Source of the DNA: Armatimonadota bacterium | Lineage (GTDB): Bacteria; Armatimonadota; Armatimonadia; Armatimonadales; Armatimonadaceae | DNA: 15,092 nt | Direction of reading: 5' to 3' | Assembly (NCBI GenBank): GCA_014381035.1 | Contig: JACMIS010000699.1 | Span: 1 to 15,092 of the forward strand | Part shown: positions 8,035 through 14,897 of the stretch, one piece after another | Layout of the letters: each line of letters starts with the position of its first letter | Numbering within the stretch: position 1 is the first letter of the stretch | The notes under the pieces: generated by a model | What the model was told of the DNA's origin: nothing | The model's database searches: none | The model's input: the letters and a program-made list of their open reading frames with translations, nothing else | Program-made: the position numbers and the translations under genes

Positions 8035-9012
8035 CTATCGCCGGGTCTGCCCCCATTGCACGAGTCCCACACCCGCCGCAATAATCGCTATCGCGACCAC
8101 GTCGCGCCCGGTGACGGTTTCGTGCAACAGCCATGCGCCGACCAGAAGGGCGACGACCGGGTTGATGTACCGGTGGAGGGTGACGACAGAAAGGGGCAAA
8201 TGTTGCAACGAATAGATATATGCTGCAAACCCGACGCCGGACGGTATCAGCAGGAGATACCAGAACGCTCCCCAGGCGGCAGGGCTAAAGTAAAAATCGT
8301 TCCATTCCCCGGCGAACGTCCCGATTAATGTCAGCAGACCTCCGGCAATCACCTCCTGGATACCCGCACCAATCAGGGAGGTTCCCAGATCAGGTTTGGT
8401 GTTGCCATCCCCCTGTCCCATCCGCTTAATGGCGACGGAACCCGCCGCATAGAACAAACAAACGACCTGAATTAGCGCGACCCCGACGAGAAAGCCGCGT
8501 CCACCCGCCTGAGAAAAATCCGGGAGAACAAGATACACCAAACCGGCGAAACCAACGATGAGACCAAGAAGTGCCGTAGGCGTCGGACGTTCGCCGCGCG
8601 GCAGTGCCGCTTCTATTCCGAGCGCATAGAACGTGGTCATCGCCATCAGCAACGCGGTCAAACCGGAGGAAACAAAACGGGTGGCAAATCCGAGGACGCC
8701 GTTGCCGACGCCCTCGGTGAGTAGCCCGACGACCGCGAGTGGCAGGAGAGTATTCTTAGTGCGTGGCAGTTTTCGCCAATCTCCCCGCGTCGCGACGAGC
8801 AGTAGCAAGACGCCTGCGCCAAGTACGCGGAGCCCCATAAAAAGAAACGGTGGCACCTTTTCCAGCGCGCCAACGCGAATCGCGAGATAACCCGTCCCCC
8901 AGAGTAGACAAACGGTCAGAAAGGCGACAGTGGCGAGACGATTCGGCGTCGGGGGAGCGGCGTCTGGATTAAAGGACAAGGGATGATAGATTTCGGCACC
9001 CCCTGACGACAA
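8035..9012 (-). CDS. EamA-family (DMT superfamily) transporter
   Basis: About 325 aa with ten hydrophobic segments by eye, in two five-helix halves (roughly residues 25-165 and 175-320), as expected for a 10-TMS drug/metabolite transporter of the EamA type (YedA/RhaT-like). Diagnostic pieces are FLTVCLLWGTGYLAIRVG in TM1, a GLRVLGAGVLLL second helix, and near the end VVTLHRYINPVVALLVGAW plus LHETVTGRDVVAIAII, which match the EamA signature around TM9-TM10. It should export a small metabolite across the inner membrane; the substrate cannot be read from sequence. The start is uncertain: TTG at 9012 (weak AGGA close by) or TTG at 8979, with no suitable ATG before TM2. It is divergent from the LacI repressor and shares its operator-rich intergenic region, so repression by that protein is likely. 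Confidence 0.9.
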   Translation of the reverse strand: MSSGGAEIYHPLSFNPDAAPPTPNRLATVAFLTVCLLWGTGYLAIRVGALEKVPPFLFMGLRVLGAGVLLLLVATRGDWRKLPRTKNTLLPLAVVGLLTEGVGNGVLGFATRFVSSGLTALLMAMTTFYALGIEAALPRGERPTPTALLGLIVGFAGLVYLVLPDFSQAGGRGFLVGVALIQVVCLFYAAGSVAIKRMGQGDGNTKPDLGTSLIGAGIQEVIAGGLLTLIGTFAGEWNDFYFSPAAWGAFWYLLLIPSGVGFAAYIYSLQHLPLSVVTLHRYINPVVALLVGAWLLHETVTGRDVVAIAIIAAGVGLVQWGQTRR

Positions 9013-9046
9013 TCCTGCCCGGACTTTCGATGGTGACCTGAATTAG

Positions 9047-9058
9047 GAAAGGGCTTTC
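9047..9058. promoter_or_regulatory. LacI-type operator-like site O1 (GAAAGGGCTTTC)
   Basis: A 12-bp palindrome except for its central GG, with arms identical to the two strong sites downstream. It lies 35 bp upstream of the exporter's TTG start, where it could block that gene's leader or promoter. Confidence 0.6.
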
Positions 9059-9070
9059 TTAAAAAATTGA

Positions 9071-9084
9071 CGAAAGTGCTTTCG
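9071..9084. promoter_or_regulatory. LacI-type operator O2 (CGAAAGTGCTTTCG)
   Basis: A 14-bp site, symmetric except for the central TG. It closely resembles the GAAAGCGCTTTC consensus of many LacI/CcpA-family operators. It ends 5 bp before the -35 box of the repressor promoter. Confidence 0.8.
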
Positions 9085-9089
9085 GGGTA

Positions 9090-9118
9090 TTGACAGATGG
9101 GAAATGTGGTCGTAAAAT
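9090..9118 (+). promoter_or_regulatory. Consensus sigma70-type promoter for the LacI-family gene
   Basis: TTGACA at 9090-9095 and TAAAAT at 9113-9118 are separated by 17 nt, close to an ideal housekeeping promoter. The predicted start is near 9125, inside operator O3 and about 50 nt before the ATG at 9176. Confidence 0.75.
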
Positions 9119-9122
9119 CTTA

Positions 9123-9136
9123 CGAAAGTGCTTTCC
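9123..9136. promoter_or_regulatory. LacI-type operator O3 (CGAAAGTGCTTTCC)
   Basis: The 12-bp core GAAAGTGCTTTC (9124-9135) is identical to O2. It begins 5 bp after the -10 box and covers the expected transcription start, a classic repression position. Its centre is 52 bp from that of O2, about five helical turns. Confidence 0.8.
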
Positions 9137-9145
9137 TAATTGTAG

Positions 9146-9157
9146 GAAAGCCGTTTC
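9146..9157. promoter_or_regulatory. Degenerate operator-like site O4 (GAAAGCCGTTTC)
   Basis: GAAA and TTTC arms are kept but the centre is not symmetric. It lies 22 bp from O3, close to two turns, in the leader of the LacI gene. It could be a weak auxiliary site. Confidence 0.4.
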
Positions 9158-9175
9158 TTAAGGAATTGTGCAAAG

Positions 9176-10267
9176 ATGCCATCCATCAAAGACGTTGCCG
9201 CCGCCGCGCAAGTCTCACTCGGCACGGTATCCAAGGTGCTGAACGAGCGTTCTGACGCGAACATATCTCACGCCACTCGCGAGCGTATTCGTGTCGCCGC
9301 ACACCGCATCGGCTACCATCCCTCTGCTCTCGCACGCGGGCTTGCCGGAAAGCGGATGAACACTATTGGAGTCGTGATGGCGTACAGCCAGGACTCCGTT
9401 ACCTCCGATCCGTACCTCGGTCCCTGTATTGACGGGATTCTGGCGCAAAGCAAAGAGCGGCAACAGAAAGTCACGCTTTTTCTCGAAGGGGATTGGGCGG
9501 ACGCACTCAGCAGCGTGCCGATTTACGGCGAAGGACACTGCGATGGTCTTCTCGTAATCATCCCGCGCTTGCACAGTCCGTTCCTCGCCCGGCTTCGGGA
9601 GAGACACCCCCGCTTGCCGTTCGTTATGGTCGGCGATAGTCGCGAGGAAGATCCCCTACCCTGTGTGGACATCAACAATGTGGAAGCGGCTCGGCTCGCT
9701 ACCGCACATCTTCTCTCCCACGGGCATCGCCGTATCGCGGCATTCTGCGGCAACCAAGATTTTTGCTCTAATTCCCAGCGATTGACCGGCTACCGGCAAG
9801 CGTTGCTGGAAGCGGGCGTTGTTTTCGATCCCCGCCTCGTCTTGCCCGGCGAGTATCACAGCGAATGGGGTGCGAAGAACGCACACCGTATTTTAGACGA
9901 GTTTACGCCGTCGGAACGCCCTACCGGGGTGTTCTGCTTTTGCGACGCGGTCGCGGTCGGCGCACTCGCAGGGTTCGCCGAACGCGGCGTCGGAGTACCG
10001 GATGAGATTTCCGTCGTCGGGATCGACGACATACCGGCGTCGGCAACGCTTGGATTGACCACGGTCCGCCAATCGGTGCGTGACATCGGAGCGCAGGCGG
10101 TAAGGACTTTGTTAGACCTGCTCGCGGGCGAACTGAATTCCGTGCCCCGCGTTCTGCTCACCCCGGAACTGCGCGAACGGCGATCCATTGCCGCGGGACC
10201 ATTCCCGCCCGCGCCCCGACTCGACGACAAGGAGAAGTTGTCAATTCCCGACCAGAGCAAGATGTAA
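9176..10267 (+). CDS. LacI-family transcriptional repressor
   Basis: 363 aa. The N-terminal helix-turn-helix ([21 protein letters not shown]) and the hinge [14 protein letters not shown] are typical of LacI/GalR. The rest is a periplasmic-binding-protein-like effector domain with NTIGVVM at its start, [25 protein letters not shown] in the middle and [20 protein letters not shown] near the end, as in GalR/PurR relatives. AGGA at 9161-9164 precedes the ATG by 11 nt. It acts as a dimer on GAAAG-type palindromes, and the four sites just upstream strongly suggest it represses itself and probably the divergent exporter. The inducer is unknown, but family practice and the nearby isomerase-like gene suggest a sugar or sugar-like compound. 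The C-terminus has a short extra tail after the conserved ELRERRS, with no recognised function. Confidence 0.95.
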   Translation: MPSIKDVAAAAQVSLGTVSKVLNERSDANISHATRERIRVAAHRIGYHPSALARGLAGKRMNTIGVVMAYSQDSVTSDPYLGPCIDGILAQSKERQQKVTLFLEGDWADALSSVPIYGEGHCDGLLVIIPRLHSPFLARLRERHPRLPFVMVGDSREEDPLPCVDINNVEAARLATAHLLSHGHRRIAAFCGNQDFCSNSQRLTGYRQALLEAGVVFDPRLVLPGEYHSEWGAKNAHRILDEFTPSERPTGVFCFCDAVAVGALAGFAERGVGVPDEISVVGIDDIPASATLGLTTVRQSVRDIGAQAVRTLLDLLAGELNSVPRVLLTPELRERRSIAAGPFPPAPRLDDKEKLSIPDQSKM

Positions 10268-10270
10268 ACC

Positions 10271-10288
10271 GCATGGAACGAACCATGC
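10271..10288. repeat. 6-bp inverted repeat between LacI gene and pseudopilin gene
   Basis: GCATGG and CCATGC flank a 6-nt spacer (AACGAA), 4 nt after the LacI stop. There is no T-run, so it may be an mRNA hairpin or weak attenuator rather than a terminator. Confidence 0.4.
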
Positions 10289-10316
10289 ACTGACCAAATC
10301 AAAGAGGAAACAAACT

Positions 10317-11228
10317 ATGATGACTCGAAACCGTACAAACCGTCCTTGCGCGACAAAGTCCGCATCAAAAGGCTTTACCCTGATAGAGTTGCTCGTTGTT
10401 ATTGCAATTATCGCCATTCTCGCCGCGATCCTTTTTCCTGTGTTCGCGCAAGCCCGAGCGAAAGCGCGTCAGATCACCTGCCTCTCCAACGAGAAGGAGC
10501 TCGGTCTCGGGATGATGATGTACATCCAAGATTATGACGAAACGGCACCGTTCTTTCGGGCGGTTCTCAACCCGGGGGACTGGTGGACCTCCAGGATGAT
10601 GAACTGGAAGGATTTCATCTACCCTTATATCAAGAGTGGCGGGCGACCCTACAATAATGGCACGCCGTACGCGAATCAGGGTGACGGCGGTCTTTTCTTC
10701 TGCCCGGAAAACTCCACGAGTTGGTCGGGTGCTCCGGTCTGGTGGGACCCTTATAGCGGTTCCGGTGGCGTCGGAGATGAATCCACCCGATTCCCGCGTG
10801 GCTATGCGGTCAGTACGGACGCCGGTGTCAACGAGAACGGTGCAAGCGGCAAATTCTGGCCCTGCGTCGGCGACGGGAGTTGCGACAAAAACACTGGTGC
10901 GCTAGCCACCCTGCAAACCCCCGCTGGTACCATCATGATCGCGGAGAGCCGACTGCCGTTCCCGGACACCAGTTCGGAATTTTCCACATACCAGTGTACG
11001 CTGGACGGCGTACCTTCCGGGGGGCAGCGGACCTCGTGCATCCAGGGGCACCGGGGCGGTTTCACCAACGTTATCTTTTTCGATGGGCATGCGAAAGCCG
11101 TCCGAGCGACCGTAGCTATCGAGAAAGATTTCTGGGGCGCGTACGGACCGAAGGGCTATGGTTCCGTGACGCAGGCGAACCGGTTGTCGTCGGCTCAACA
11201 GATACAAGAGTGGAACCCTGGGCTTTAG
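10317..11228 (+). CDS. Type II pseudopilin-like protein (prepilin N-methylation domain, H-Xn-DG family)
   Basis: 303 aa from the ATG at 10317, chosen because AGAGG (10303-10307) lies 9 nt upstream; the frame runs open into the LacI gene but that part is not coding. Residues 19-24 are G-FTLIE, the prepilin peptidase site with Glu5 of the mature protein, followed by an unbroken hydrophobic helix. [15 protein letters not shown] and MYIQDYDE then match the large DUF1559-like families of Armatimonadota and Planctomycetota. The C-terminal [14 protein letters not shown] is the family's H-X9-DG box, here with ten residues between His and Asp-Gly. It should be inserted in the inner membrane, cleaved and methylated, then assembled or displayed; the actual role of these abundant proteins is unclear. 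It follows the LacI gene by 49 nt and may share its transcript. Confidence 0.92.
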   Translation: MMTRNRTNRPCATKSASKGFTLIELLVVIAIIAILAAILFPVFAQARAKARQITCLSNEKELGLGMMMYIQDYDETAPFFRAVLNPGDWWTSRMMNWKDFIYPYIKSGGRPYNNGTPYANQGDGGLFFCPENSTSWSGAPVWWDPYSGSGGVGDESTRFPRGYAVSTDAGVNENGASGKFWPCVGDGSCDKNTGALATLQTPAGTIMIAESRLPFPDTSSEFSTYQCTLDGVPSGGQRTSCIQGHRGGFTNVIFFDGHAKAVRATVAIEKDFWGAYGPKGYGSVTQANRLSSAQQIQEWNPGL

Positions 11229-11249
11229 GAACCTATACACACCGACTGC

Positions 11250-11277
11250 ATCCTCGGGCGATACTCGTCCGGGGGTG
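11250..11277 (+). terminator. Strong hairpin after the pseudopilin gene, no U-tract
   Basis: CCTCGGGCGA (11252-11261) pairs with TCGTCCGGGG (11265-11274) across a 3-nt loop, with two G-U pairs, and pairing can extend outward a few bases. It lies 22 nt after the stop. No T-run follows, so it may stabilise the mRNA 3' end or act with Rho rather than as an intrinsic terminator. Confidence 0.4.
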
Positions 11278-11345
11278 TGGACGGAATCATCAGCCGCTGA
11301 AGCACACGAACGACAGCGACATCGGAGGATGCTACCTCACCCATA

Positions 11346-11355
11346 GTGTGCACAC
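11346..11355. repeat. 10-bp perfect palindrome GTGTGCACAC
   Basis: It lies 57 bp upstream of the small lipoprotein ATG in a gene-free gap of 184 nt. It could be a regulator site; no clear -35/-10 pair accompanies it, and nothing else recognisable is in 11229-11412 beyond the hairpin at its start. Confidence 0.3.
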
Positions 11356-11412
11356 ATTACTGGGGGAGCATTTCCGGCAAAGAATCGACAAAGGGAATCC
11401 GAGAAATCTGAC

Positions 11413-11679
11413 ATGATTACACATAAATACTACGAGAGGCTTCTTGCGACGTTCACGGCAACGGTGATCGCCGTATCTCTACTCGCTGCTGGCTGCTCAT
11501 CAACGCCCGCAGACCAATCATCCCAGGGTACGAAACCTGGCTCCACCGTATCCGTGCCGAAAGCGAAGCCGGGCGCGAAGATCGGCGAGAACAATCCTGC
11601 CGCCGGGCAACCCAACCATATGTCCCCGGAAATGCAGGCGCAAATGCAGCGATATCAGTCGCTGGGGGACAAGAAATAG
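11413..11679 (+). CDS. Small lipoprotein, 88 aa
   Basis: The N-terminus has a basic start, a hydrophobic stretch and the lipobox LAAGC with Cys28 (then SST), a convincing signal peptidase II site. The mature part is about 60 residues, rich in Pro, Gly, Ala and Lys and probably disordered, ending in PEMQAQMQRYQSLGDKK, which may form a short helix. There is no catalytic motif. The Shine-Dalgarno is weak (GAG 9 nt upstream). It lies 184 nt after the pseudopilin gene; from memory, short lipoproteins with a similar Met/Gln-rich tail sit beside H-X9-DG genes in Armatimonadota, so a shared envelope role is possible. Function unknown. Confidence 0.75.
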   Translation: MITHKYYERLLATFTATVIAVSLLAAGCSSTPADQSSQGTKPGSTVSVPKAKPGAKIGENNPAAGQPNHMSPEMQAQMQRYQSLGDKK

Positions 11680-11682
11680 TCC

Positions 11683-11696
11683 GGCATTCGAATGCC
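11683..11696. repeat. 14-bp perfect palindrome GGCATTCGAATGCC
   Basis: It starts 3 nt after the lipoprotein stop. As RNA it gives a 5-bp stem with a 4-nt loop; no T-run follows. Confidence 0.4.
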
Positions 11697-11717
11697 TACC
11701 GCCTATGGAACGTTTAC

Positions 11718-11747
11718 AATCGCACGTAGGGTTCGCGACGTGTGATT
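11718..11747 (+). terminator. Hairpin after small lipoprotein gene, possible terminator
   Basis: AATCGCACGT (11718-11727) pairs with ACGTGTGATT (11738-11747), ten pairs with one G-U, loop 10 nt. A pyrimidine run (CCCCCTCGTTTTCC) follows, which is a weak terminator tail. Confidence 0.4.
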
Positions 11748-11774
11748 CCCCCTCGTTTTCCTCCATAATACCTA

Positions 11775-11804
11775 TAGACGAGTTTTCACCCTTCGTGTTA
11801 CAAT
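11775..11804 (+). promoter_or_regulatory. Possible promoter for the isomerase-like gene
   Basis: TACAAT at 11799-11804 is a good -10 box. TAGACG at 11775-11780 is a fair -35 at an 18-nt spacing. The predicted start would be about 55 nt before the ATG at 11867. Confidence 0.35.
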
Positions 11805-11866
11805 CGGCACGAACAACAAAAGCGTGACAAATTACAATTTCCGCGCTTCAAGGACGCATAAACTCT

Positions 11867-12868
11867 ATGAAAATCGGTATTTTTACTGCGCTATTCCATG
11901 ATCGACCGGTAGAGGAATCCCTCGACTATATCGCCGGAGCGGGAATCGAATCGGTCGAACTGGGTGGCGGCGCGTATCCCGGTTCCCGTCATTTAGACGA
12001 TTTCGGCGGCATCGTCGCGCTCGCGCAGGACAACGCAAAGCGGGCGAAATTAGTGGACGCCGTTAAATCGCGTGGACTGATCATCTCCGCGGTTTCCGTA
12101 CATGGTAACCCCTTGCACCCGAACCGCGAGATACAACGCGATCACGAAGATGCGTTCCATAACGCCGTTCTACTCGCGGAGAAACTACACGGCGATGGGA
12201 TCATGCCGCAAGCCACGGTGAACGGTTTTTCGGGTTGTCCCGGCGACTCGCCCCGTGCGAAGAACCCGAACTGGGTGACGTGCGCGTGGCCCGATGAGTA
12301 CCGCGAAATACTGGATTATCAATGGAAGGTCGCCGGACGCTATTGGCGTTCGCAGAACCGCTTCCTGCGCCAGCACGGTGTCAAGTTTGCCATCGAAGCT
12401 CACCCCGGCTTTCTGGTCTACAACCCGGATACGATGCTTCGCTTGCGAAAAGCCGCCGGTGAAAACATCGGCTGCAACTTCGACCCGTCGCACTTCTGGT
12501 GGCAGGGTATCGACCCGTTGTTAGCGGTTCGTGAACTGGGCAAAGCGGGCGCGATTTTTCACGCCCACGCGAAGGACACGCGCATCGATCCGCTGAATTC
12601 GGCAATCAACGGCAACCTGGACACGAAATCCTACGGCGATGTGAACGCACGCTCATGGGTGTTCCGCTCCGTCGGCTATGGGCATGACGAAGCGTGGTGG
12701 AAAGATTTCATCACGAATCTGCGGATGATCGGCTACGACTACGTACTTTCCATCGAGCACGAAGACTCCATGCTTTCGATCAAGGAAGGGTTGCACAAGG
12801 CATTGGACATTCTCAAGCGGGCAAACATTTCCGAGCAACCCGGACCGATGTTCTGGGCGAAGGATTAA
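11867..12868 (+). CDS. Sugar phosphate isomerase/epimerase-like TIM barrel (xylose isomerase-like, AP2Ec superfamily)
   Basis: 333 aa, the common length. It starts MKIGIFTALF, the first barrel strand, with AGIESVELGG as the next strand. Probable metal ligands typical of the superfamily are visible: Glu177 in FAIEAHPG, Asp206 and His209 in NFDPSHFWW, His232/His234 in IFHAHAKDT and Glu297 in LSIEHEDS. Such enzymes interconvert ketoses, keto-inositols or oxidised glycosides using a divalent cation in the cytoplasm; the exact substrate cannot be assigned. AGGA at 11851-11854 precedes the ATG by 12 nt. It lies downstream of a LacI regulator and envelope genes, consistent with a carbohydrate-use context, but a separate promoter and two hairpins lie between, so it is probably its own transcription unit. 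Confidence 0.92.
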   Translation: MKIGIFTALFHDRPVEESLDYIAGAGIESVELGGGAYPGSRHLDDFGGIVALAQDNAKRAKLVDAVKSRGLIISAVSVHGNPLHPNREIQRDHEDAFHNAVLLAEKLHGDGIMPQATVNGFSGCPGDSPRAKNPNWVTCAWPDEYREILDYQWKVAGRYWRSQNRFLRQHGVKFAIEAHPGFLVYNPDTMLRLRKAAGENIGCNFDPSHFWWQGIDPLLAVRELGKAGAIFHAHAKDTRIDPLNSAINGNLDTKSYGDVNARSWVFRSVGYGHDEAWWKDFITNLRMIGYDYVLSIEHEDSMLSIKEGLHKALDILKRANISEQPGPMFWAKD

Positions 12869-12872
12869 TGCG

Positions 12873-12972
12873 TTAGTGGTCGGTGACCAGTGGTGAGTGG
12901 TCAGAACCGGACAGGATTCGCCGCAACGTGATATTCTGCGGTACACTCTGACCACTGGTCACCGACCACTAA
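12873..12972. repeat. Approx. 100-bp palindromic element made of heptamer repeats, abutting hisF
   Basis: The left arm (12873-12905) reads TTAGTGGTC, GGTGACC, AGTGGTG, AGTGGTC, AGA. The right arm (12947-12972) is the exact inverse complement of the same series with one heptad fewer. The 41-nt centre contains a nested stem, CCGCA (12921-12925) with TGCGG (12937-12941). Heptads of the AGTGGTC kind recall short tandemly repeated repetitive (STRR) sequences. It starts 4 nt after the upstream stop and ends 9 nt before the hisF ATG. No ORF is inside, so it would be a non-autonomous repeat. Confidence 0.85.
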
Positions 12973-12981
12973 CTCATAACT

Positions 12982-13758
12982 ATGCTGACTCGCCGCATTA
13001 TTCCCTGTTTGGACGTTAAAGAAGGGCGCGTTGTTAAAGGCGTTAACTTTCTCGGGTTGAAAGACGCCGGAGATCCGGTCGCACTCGCGCGAGCCTATGA
13101 TGCCAGCGGTGCCGATGAATTGGTCTTCCTGGACATAACGGCGTCGGCGGATGGGCGTGGTTTGATCTTCGAACTTGCCGCACGCGTCGCCGAGCAGGTA
13201 TTTATCCCCTTCACCGTTGGCGGCGGGATCGCGCACGTGGACGATTTCCGGCGCATTCTCGCTACAGGTGCGGACAAGGTTTCCATCAACAGCGCGGCGA
13301 TCAAAAATCCGGATCTTATACGTGAAGCCGCCGAGCGATTCGGGTCCCAGTGCGTGGTGATCGCTATCGACCCGAAACGTACCGGCAATACGGCAAGCGG
13401 CTACGAAGTGCATGTCCACGGCGGGCGCACGCCGACCGGGATTGATGCGTTGGAATGGGCGGAAAAAGTATATTCCCTGGGTGCGGGCGAGATTCTGCTC
13501 ACCTCGATGGACGCGGATGGTACCAAGGCGGGTTATGACCTGCCACTCACCCGCGCCGTCGCGGACCTCGTCCCCATCCCCGTCATTGCGTCCGGCGGGG
13601 CAGGCACTCCCGAACACTTATATGACGCTTTGACCGATGGCGGCGCGTCGGCAGTTCTTCTTTCTTCCATCTTGCATTACGGCGAGTGTACGATCAGCGA
13701 AATAAAATCGTATCTCACGAAGCGCGATTTACCAATGCGCGATACGACGGCGATATAA
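12982..13758 (+). CDS. hisF: Imidazole glycerol phosphate synthase cyclase subunit HisF
   Basis: 258 aa, full length for HisF. With glutaminase HisH it converts PRFAR and ammonia into imidazole glycerol phosphate and AICAR, the fifth step of histidine synthesis. Catalytic Asp11 (PCLDV) and Asp130 (AIDPKR) fall at exactly the positions known from the Thermotoga enzyme. The phosphate-binding loops are present: [28 protein letters not shown] and [10 protein letters not shown]. The last part is [12 protein letters not shown]. The ATG at 12982 is the conserved start, yet no Shine-Dalgarno precedes it because the heptad palindrome ends 9 nt away. HisH is not in the window. The gene is followed after 6 nt by an unrecognised gene and then hisI. 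Confidence 0.98.
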   Translation: MLTRRIIPCLDVKEGRVVKGVNFLGLKDAGDPVALARAYDASGADELVFLDITASADGRGLIFELAARVAEQVFIPFTVGGGIAHVDDFRRILATGADKVSINSAAIKNPDLIREAAERFGSQCVVIAIDPKRTGNTASGYEVHVHGGRTPTGIDALEWAEKVYSLGAGEILLTSMDADGTKAGYDLPLTRAVADLVPIPVIASGGAGTPEHLYDALTDGGASAVLLSSILHYGECTISEIKSYLTKRDLPMRDTTAI

Positions 13759-13764
13759 AGCATT

Positions 13765-14337
13765 ATGAAAGCACAAAAGAAGCAGCGGTACGAGGTCCTG
13801 GATATGGCGATGGCGAACAGCGCAATGGTATCTCTGCGTTGCCGTGCCAAAGGCGGTTGGAAATACAACGGCTACGTGGTCGGCTTGAGCGAAAATTTCG
13901 TTCTACTCCAGAATGCCCTCGAACATGTCTTTCTGAATGGCTACTCCGTTTTCCCGTTGCGCGAACTGATTTCGGTGAAGACGCTCCCGGATGACTTCCT
14001 CCACCGTGTTTTGCAGATGGACAATCAATTCCCATCCGCGCCAAGCGGGATTGTTATGGACGATTGGCAGTCACTTGTCGCTTCGGCGGATGCCCACTTT
14101 CCGCTAGTCACTCTGCACTTGGAGCATGAATACCCCGACTCCTGCTATATCGGTCGCGTGTCCGAGATTAAGAAACGGGCGGTAACGTTGCGTGAAATCA
14201 GCCCGAAAGCGAAGTGGATCAAGGAGCGCGAACCGTATCGCTTTAAAGACATCACTCAGGTTGACTTCGGCGGGCGGTACGAAGCCGCGCTGTGGCGCGT
14301 CGCCCAGTCCGAACTATCCGGTTCGGAGAATGTGTGA
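13765..14337 (+). CDS. Unrecognised protein with two tandem beta-barrel-like repeats, embedded between hisF and hisI
   Basis: 190 aa from the ATG at 13765, which is 6 nt after hisF but lacks a Shine-Dalgarno. The in-frame ATG at 13804 (residue 14) has GAGGT 7 nt upstream and may be the true start. I do not recognise a family. It contains an internal duplication: residues about 22-84 and 115-181 both read V[ST]L, then a Y/GxV strand, a hydrophobic strand ending in a [VL]xL turn, F[PK][LD][RI]-type strand with I..V, and a closing amphipathic helix ending RVLQ or RVAQ. This is the layout of small Sm/SH3-like barrels, so RNA or protein binding is conceivable but unproven. No signal peptide or membrane segment is seen. 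The stop overlaps the probable hisI start by 4 nt (GTGA), a sign of translational coupling. Confidence 0.8.
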   Translation: MKAQKKQRYEVLDMAMANSAMVSLRCRAKGGWKYNGYVVGLSENFVLLQNALEHVFLNGYSVFPLRELISVKTLPDDFLHRVLQMDNQFPSAPSGIVMDDWQSLVASADAHFPLVTLHLEHEYPDSCYIGRVSEIKKRAVTLREISPKAKWIKEREPYRFKDITQVDFGGRYEAALWRVAQSELSGSENV

Positions 14338-14738
14338 TCAGAAAGATGGACAATTTCCCCGTTGACTCCTTAAAGTTCGACAGCGATGGTTTGGTGCCAG
14401 CGATTGTTCAGCATCACGAAACCAAGGACGTTCTCATGCTCGGCTTCATGAACCGTGACGCGTTGTCGCGCACGGTCAGCGAGGGCAAGGTCTGTTTCTG
14501 GAGCAGGTCGCGGCAGAAGTTCTGGCTCAAGGGCGAAACGAGCGGCATGTTCCTCCTGACAAAATCGGTGCGCGTCAACTGTGAAAACAATTCGCTGCTG
14601 ATCCTCGCCGAGCCGATCGGTCCCACCTGCCACACCGGGCACGAATCCTGTTATTATCGGGAAGCGAGCGGTGCCGGGGACTGGACAGAGATATTGCCGG
14701 TACTGGTCTCCCCAGAAGAGATTTACCGGAAAGCATAA
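14334..14738 (+). CDS. hisI: Phosphoribosyl-AMP cyclohydrolase HisI
   Basis: 134 aa from the GTG at 14334, or 130 aa from the ATG at 14346. The GTG is preferred because GGAG (14325-14328) lies 5 nt upstream and GTGA overlaps the previous stop. The enzyme opens the adenine ring of phosphoribosyl-AMP, step three of histidine synthesis. Signature pieces are FDSDGLVPAIVQ, VLMLGFMN, FWSRSRQKFWLKGETSG and the zinc-binding CHTGHESCYYRE. The usual DCDxD metal motif reads NCENN: the zinc Cys stays but all three Asp are changed. There is no fused HisE domain, so the pyrophosphohydrolase step must be encoded elsewhere. The family assignment is secure; full activity with the altered metal site is uncertain. 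Confidence 0.95.
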   Translation: MIRKMDNFPVDSLKFDSDGLVPAIVQHHETKDVLMLGFMNRDALSRTVSEGKVCFWSRSRQKFWLKGETSGMFLLTKSVRVNCENNSLLILAEPIGPTCHTGHESCYYREASGAGDWTEILPVLVSPEEIYRKA

Positions 14739-14897
14739 ACAACCGTCGCCGGTTTGTCGTCGTGAGCAGAGCGGAGCGATAAATCAATCTGGATAGTCGC
14801 TCTCCCGGGCGTGCCCGCCCATCCTCTAGACCCACATTCCCCCGATTCTCGCCACGAATTTCTCTGTAATGTATTGCCGAACAGATCTTGCCCCTCG

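Noticed and set aside
9067..9072. Alternative -35 box TTGACG inside the O2 region
   Set aside because: No acceptable -10 box lies 16-18 nt downstream; TTGACA at 9090 with TAAAAT at 9113 is far better.
12873..12972. Heptad palindrome as an intrinsic terminator or CRISPR fragment
   Set aside because: No T-run follows either arm, and the units are contiguous heptads in inverted arms without spacers, unlike CRISPR repeats.
12901..13617. 238-codon open frame antisense to hisF
   Set aside because: Lies fully opposite a textbook HisF with both catalytic Asp residues; the translation has no recognised motif.
14292..14333. Upstream extension of hisI from the GTG at 14292
   Set aside because: It adds an Arg-rich stretch not seen in HisI, and the GTG at 14334 has a better ribosome-binding site and the typical 4-nt overlap.
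14739..14760. Weak hairpin after hisI as terminator
   Set aside because: Only about five pairs (AACCG with CGGTT) plus a bulge, and no T-run.
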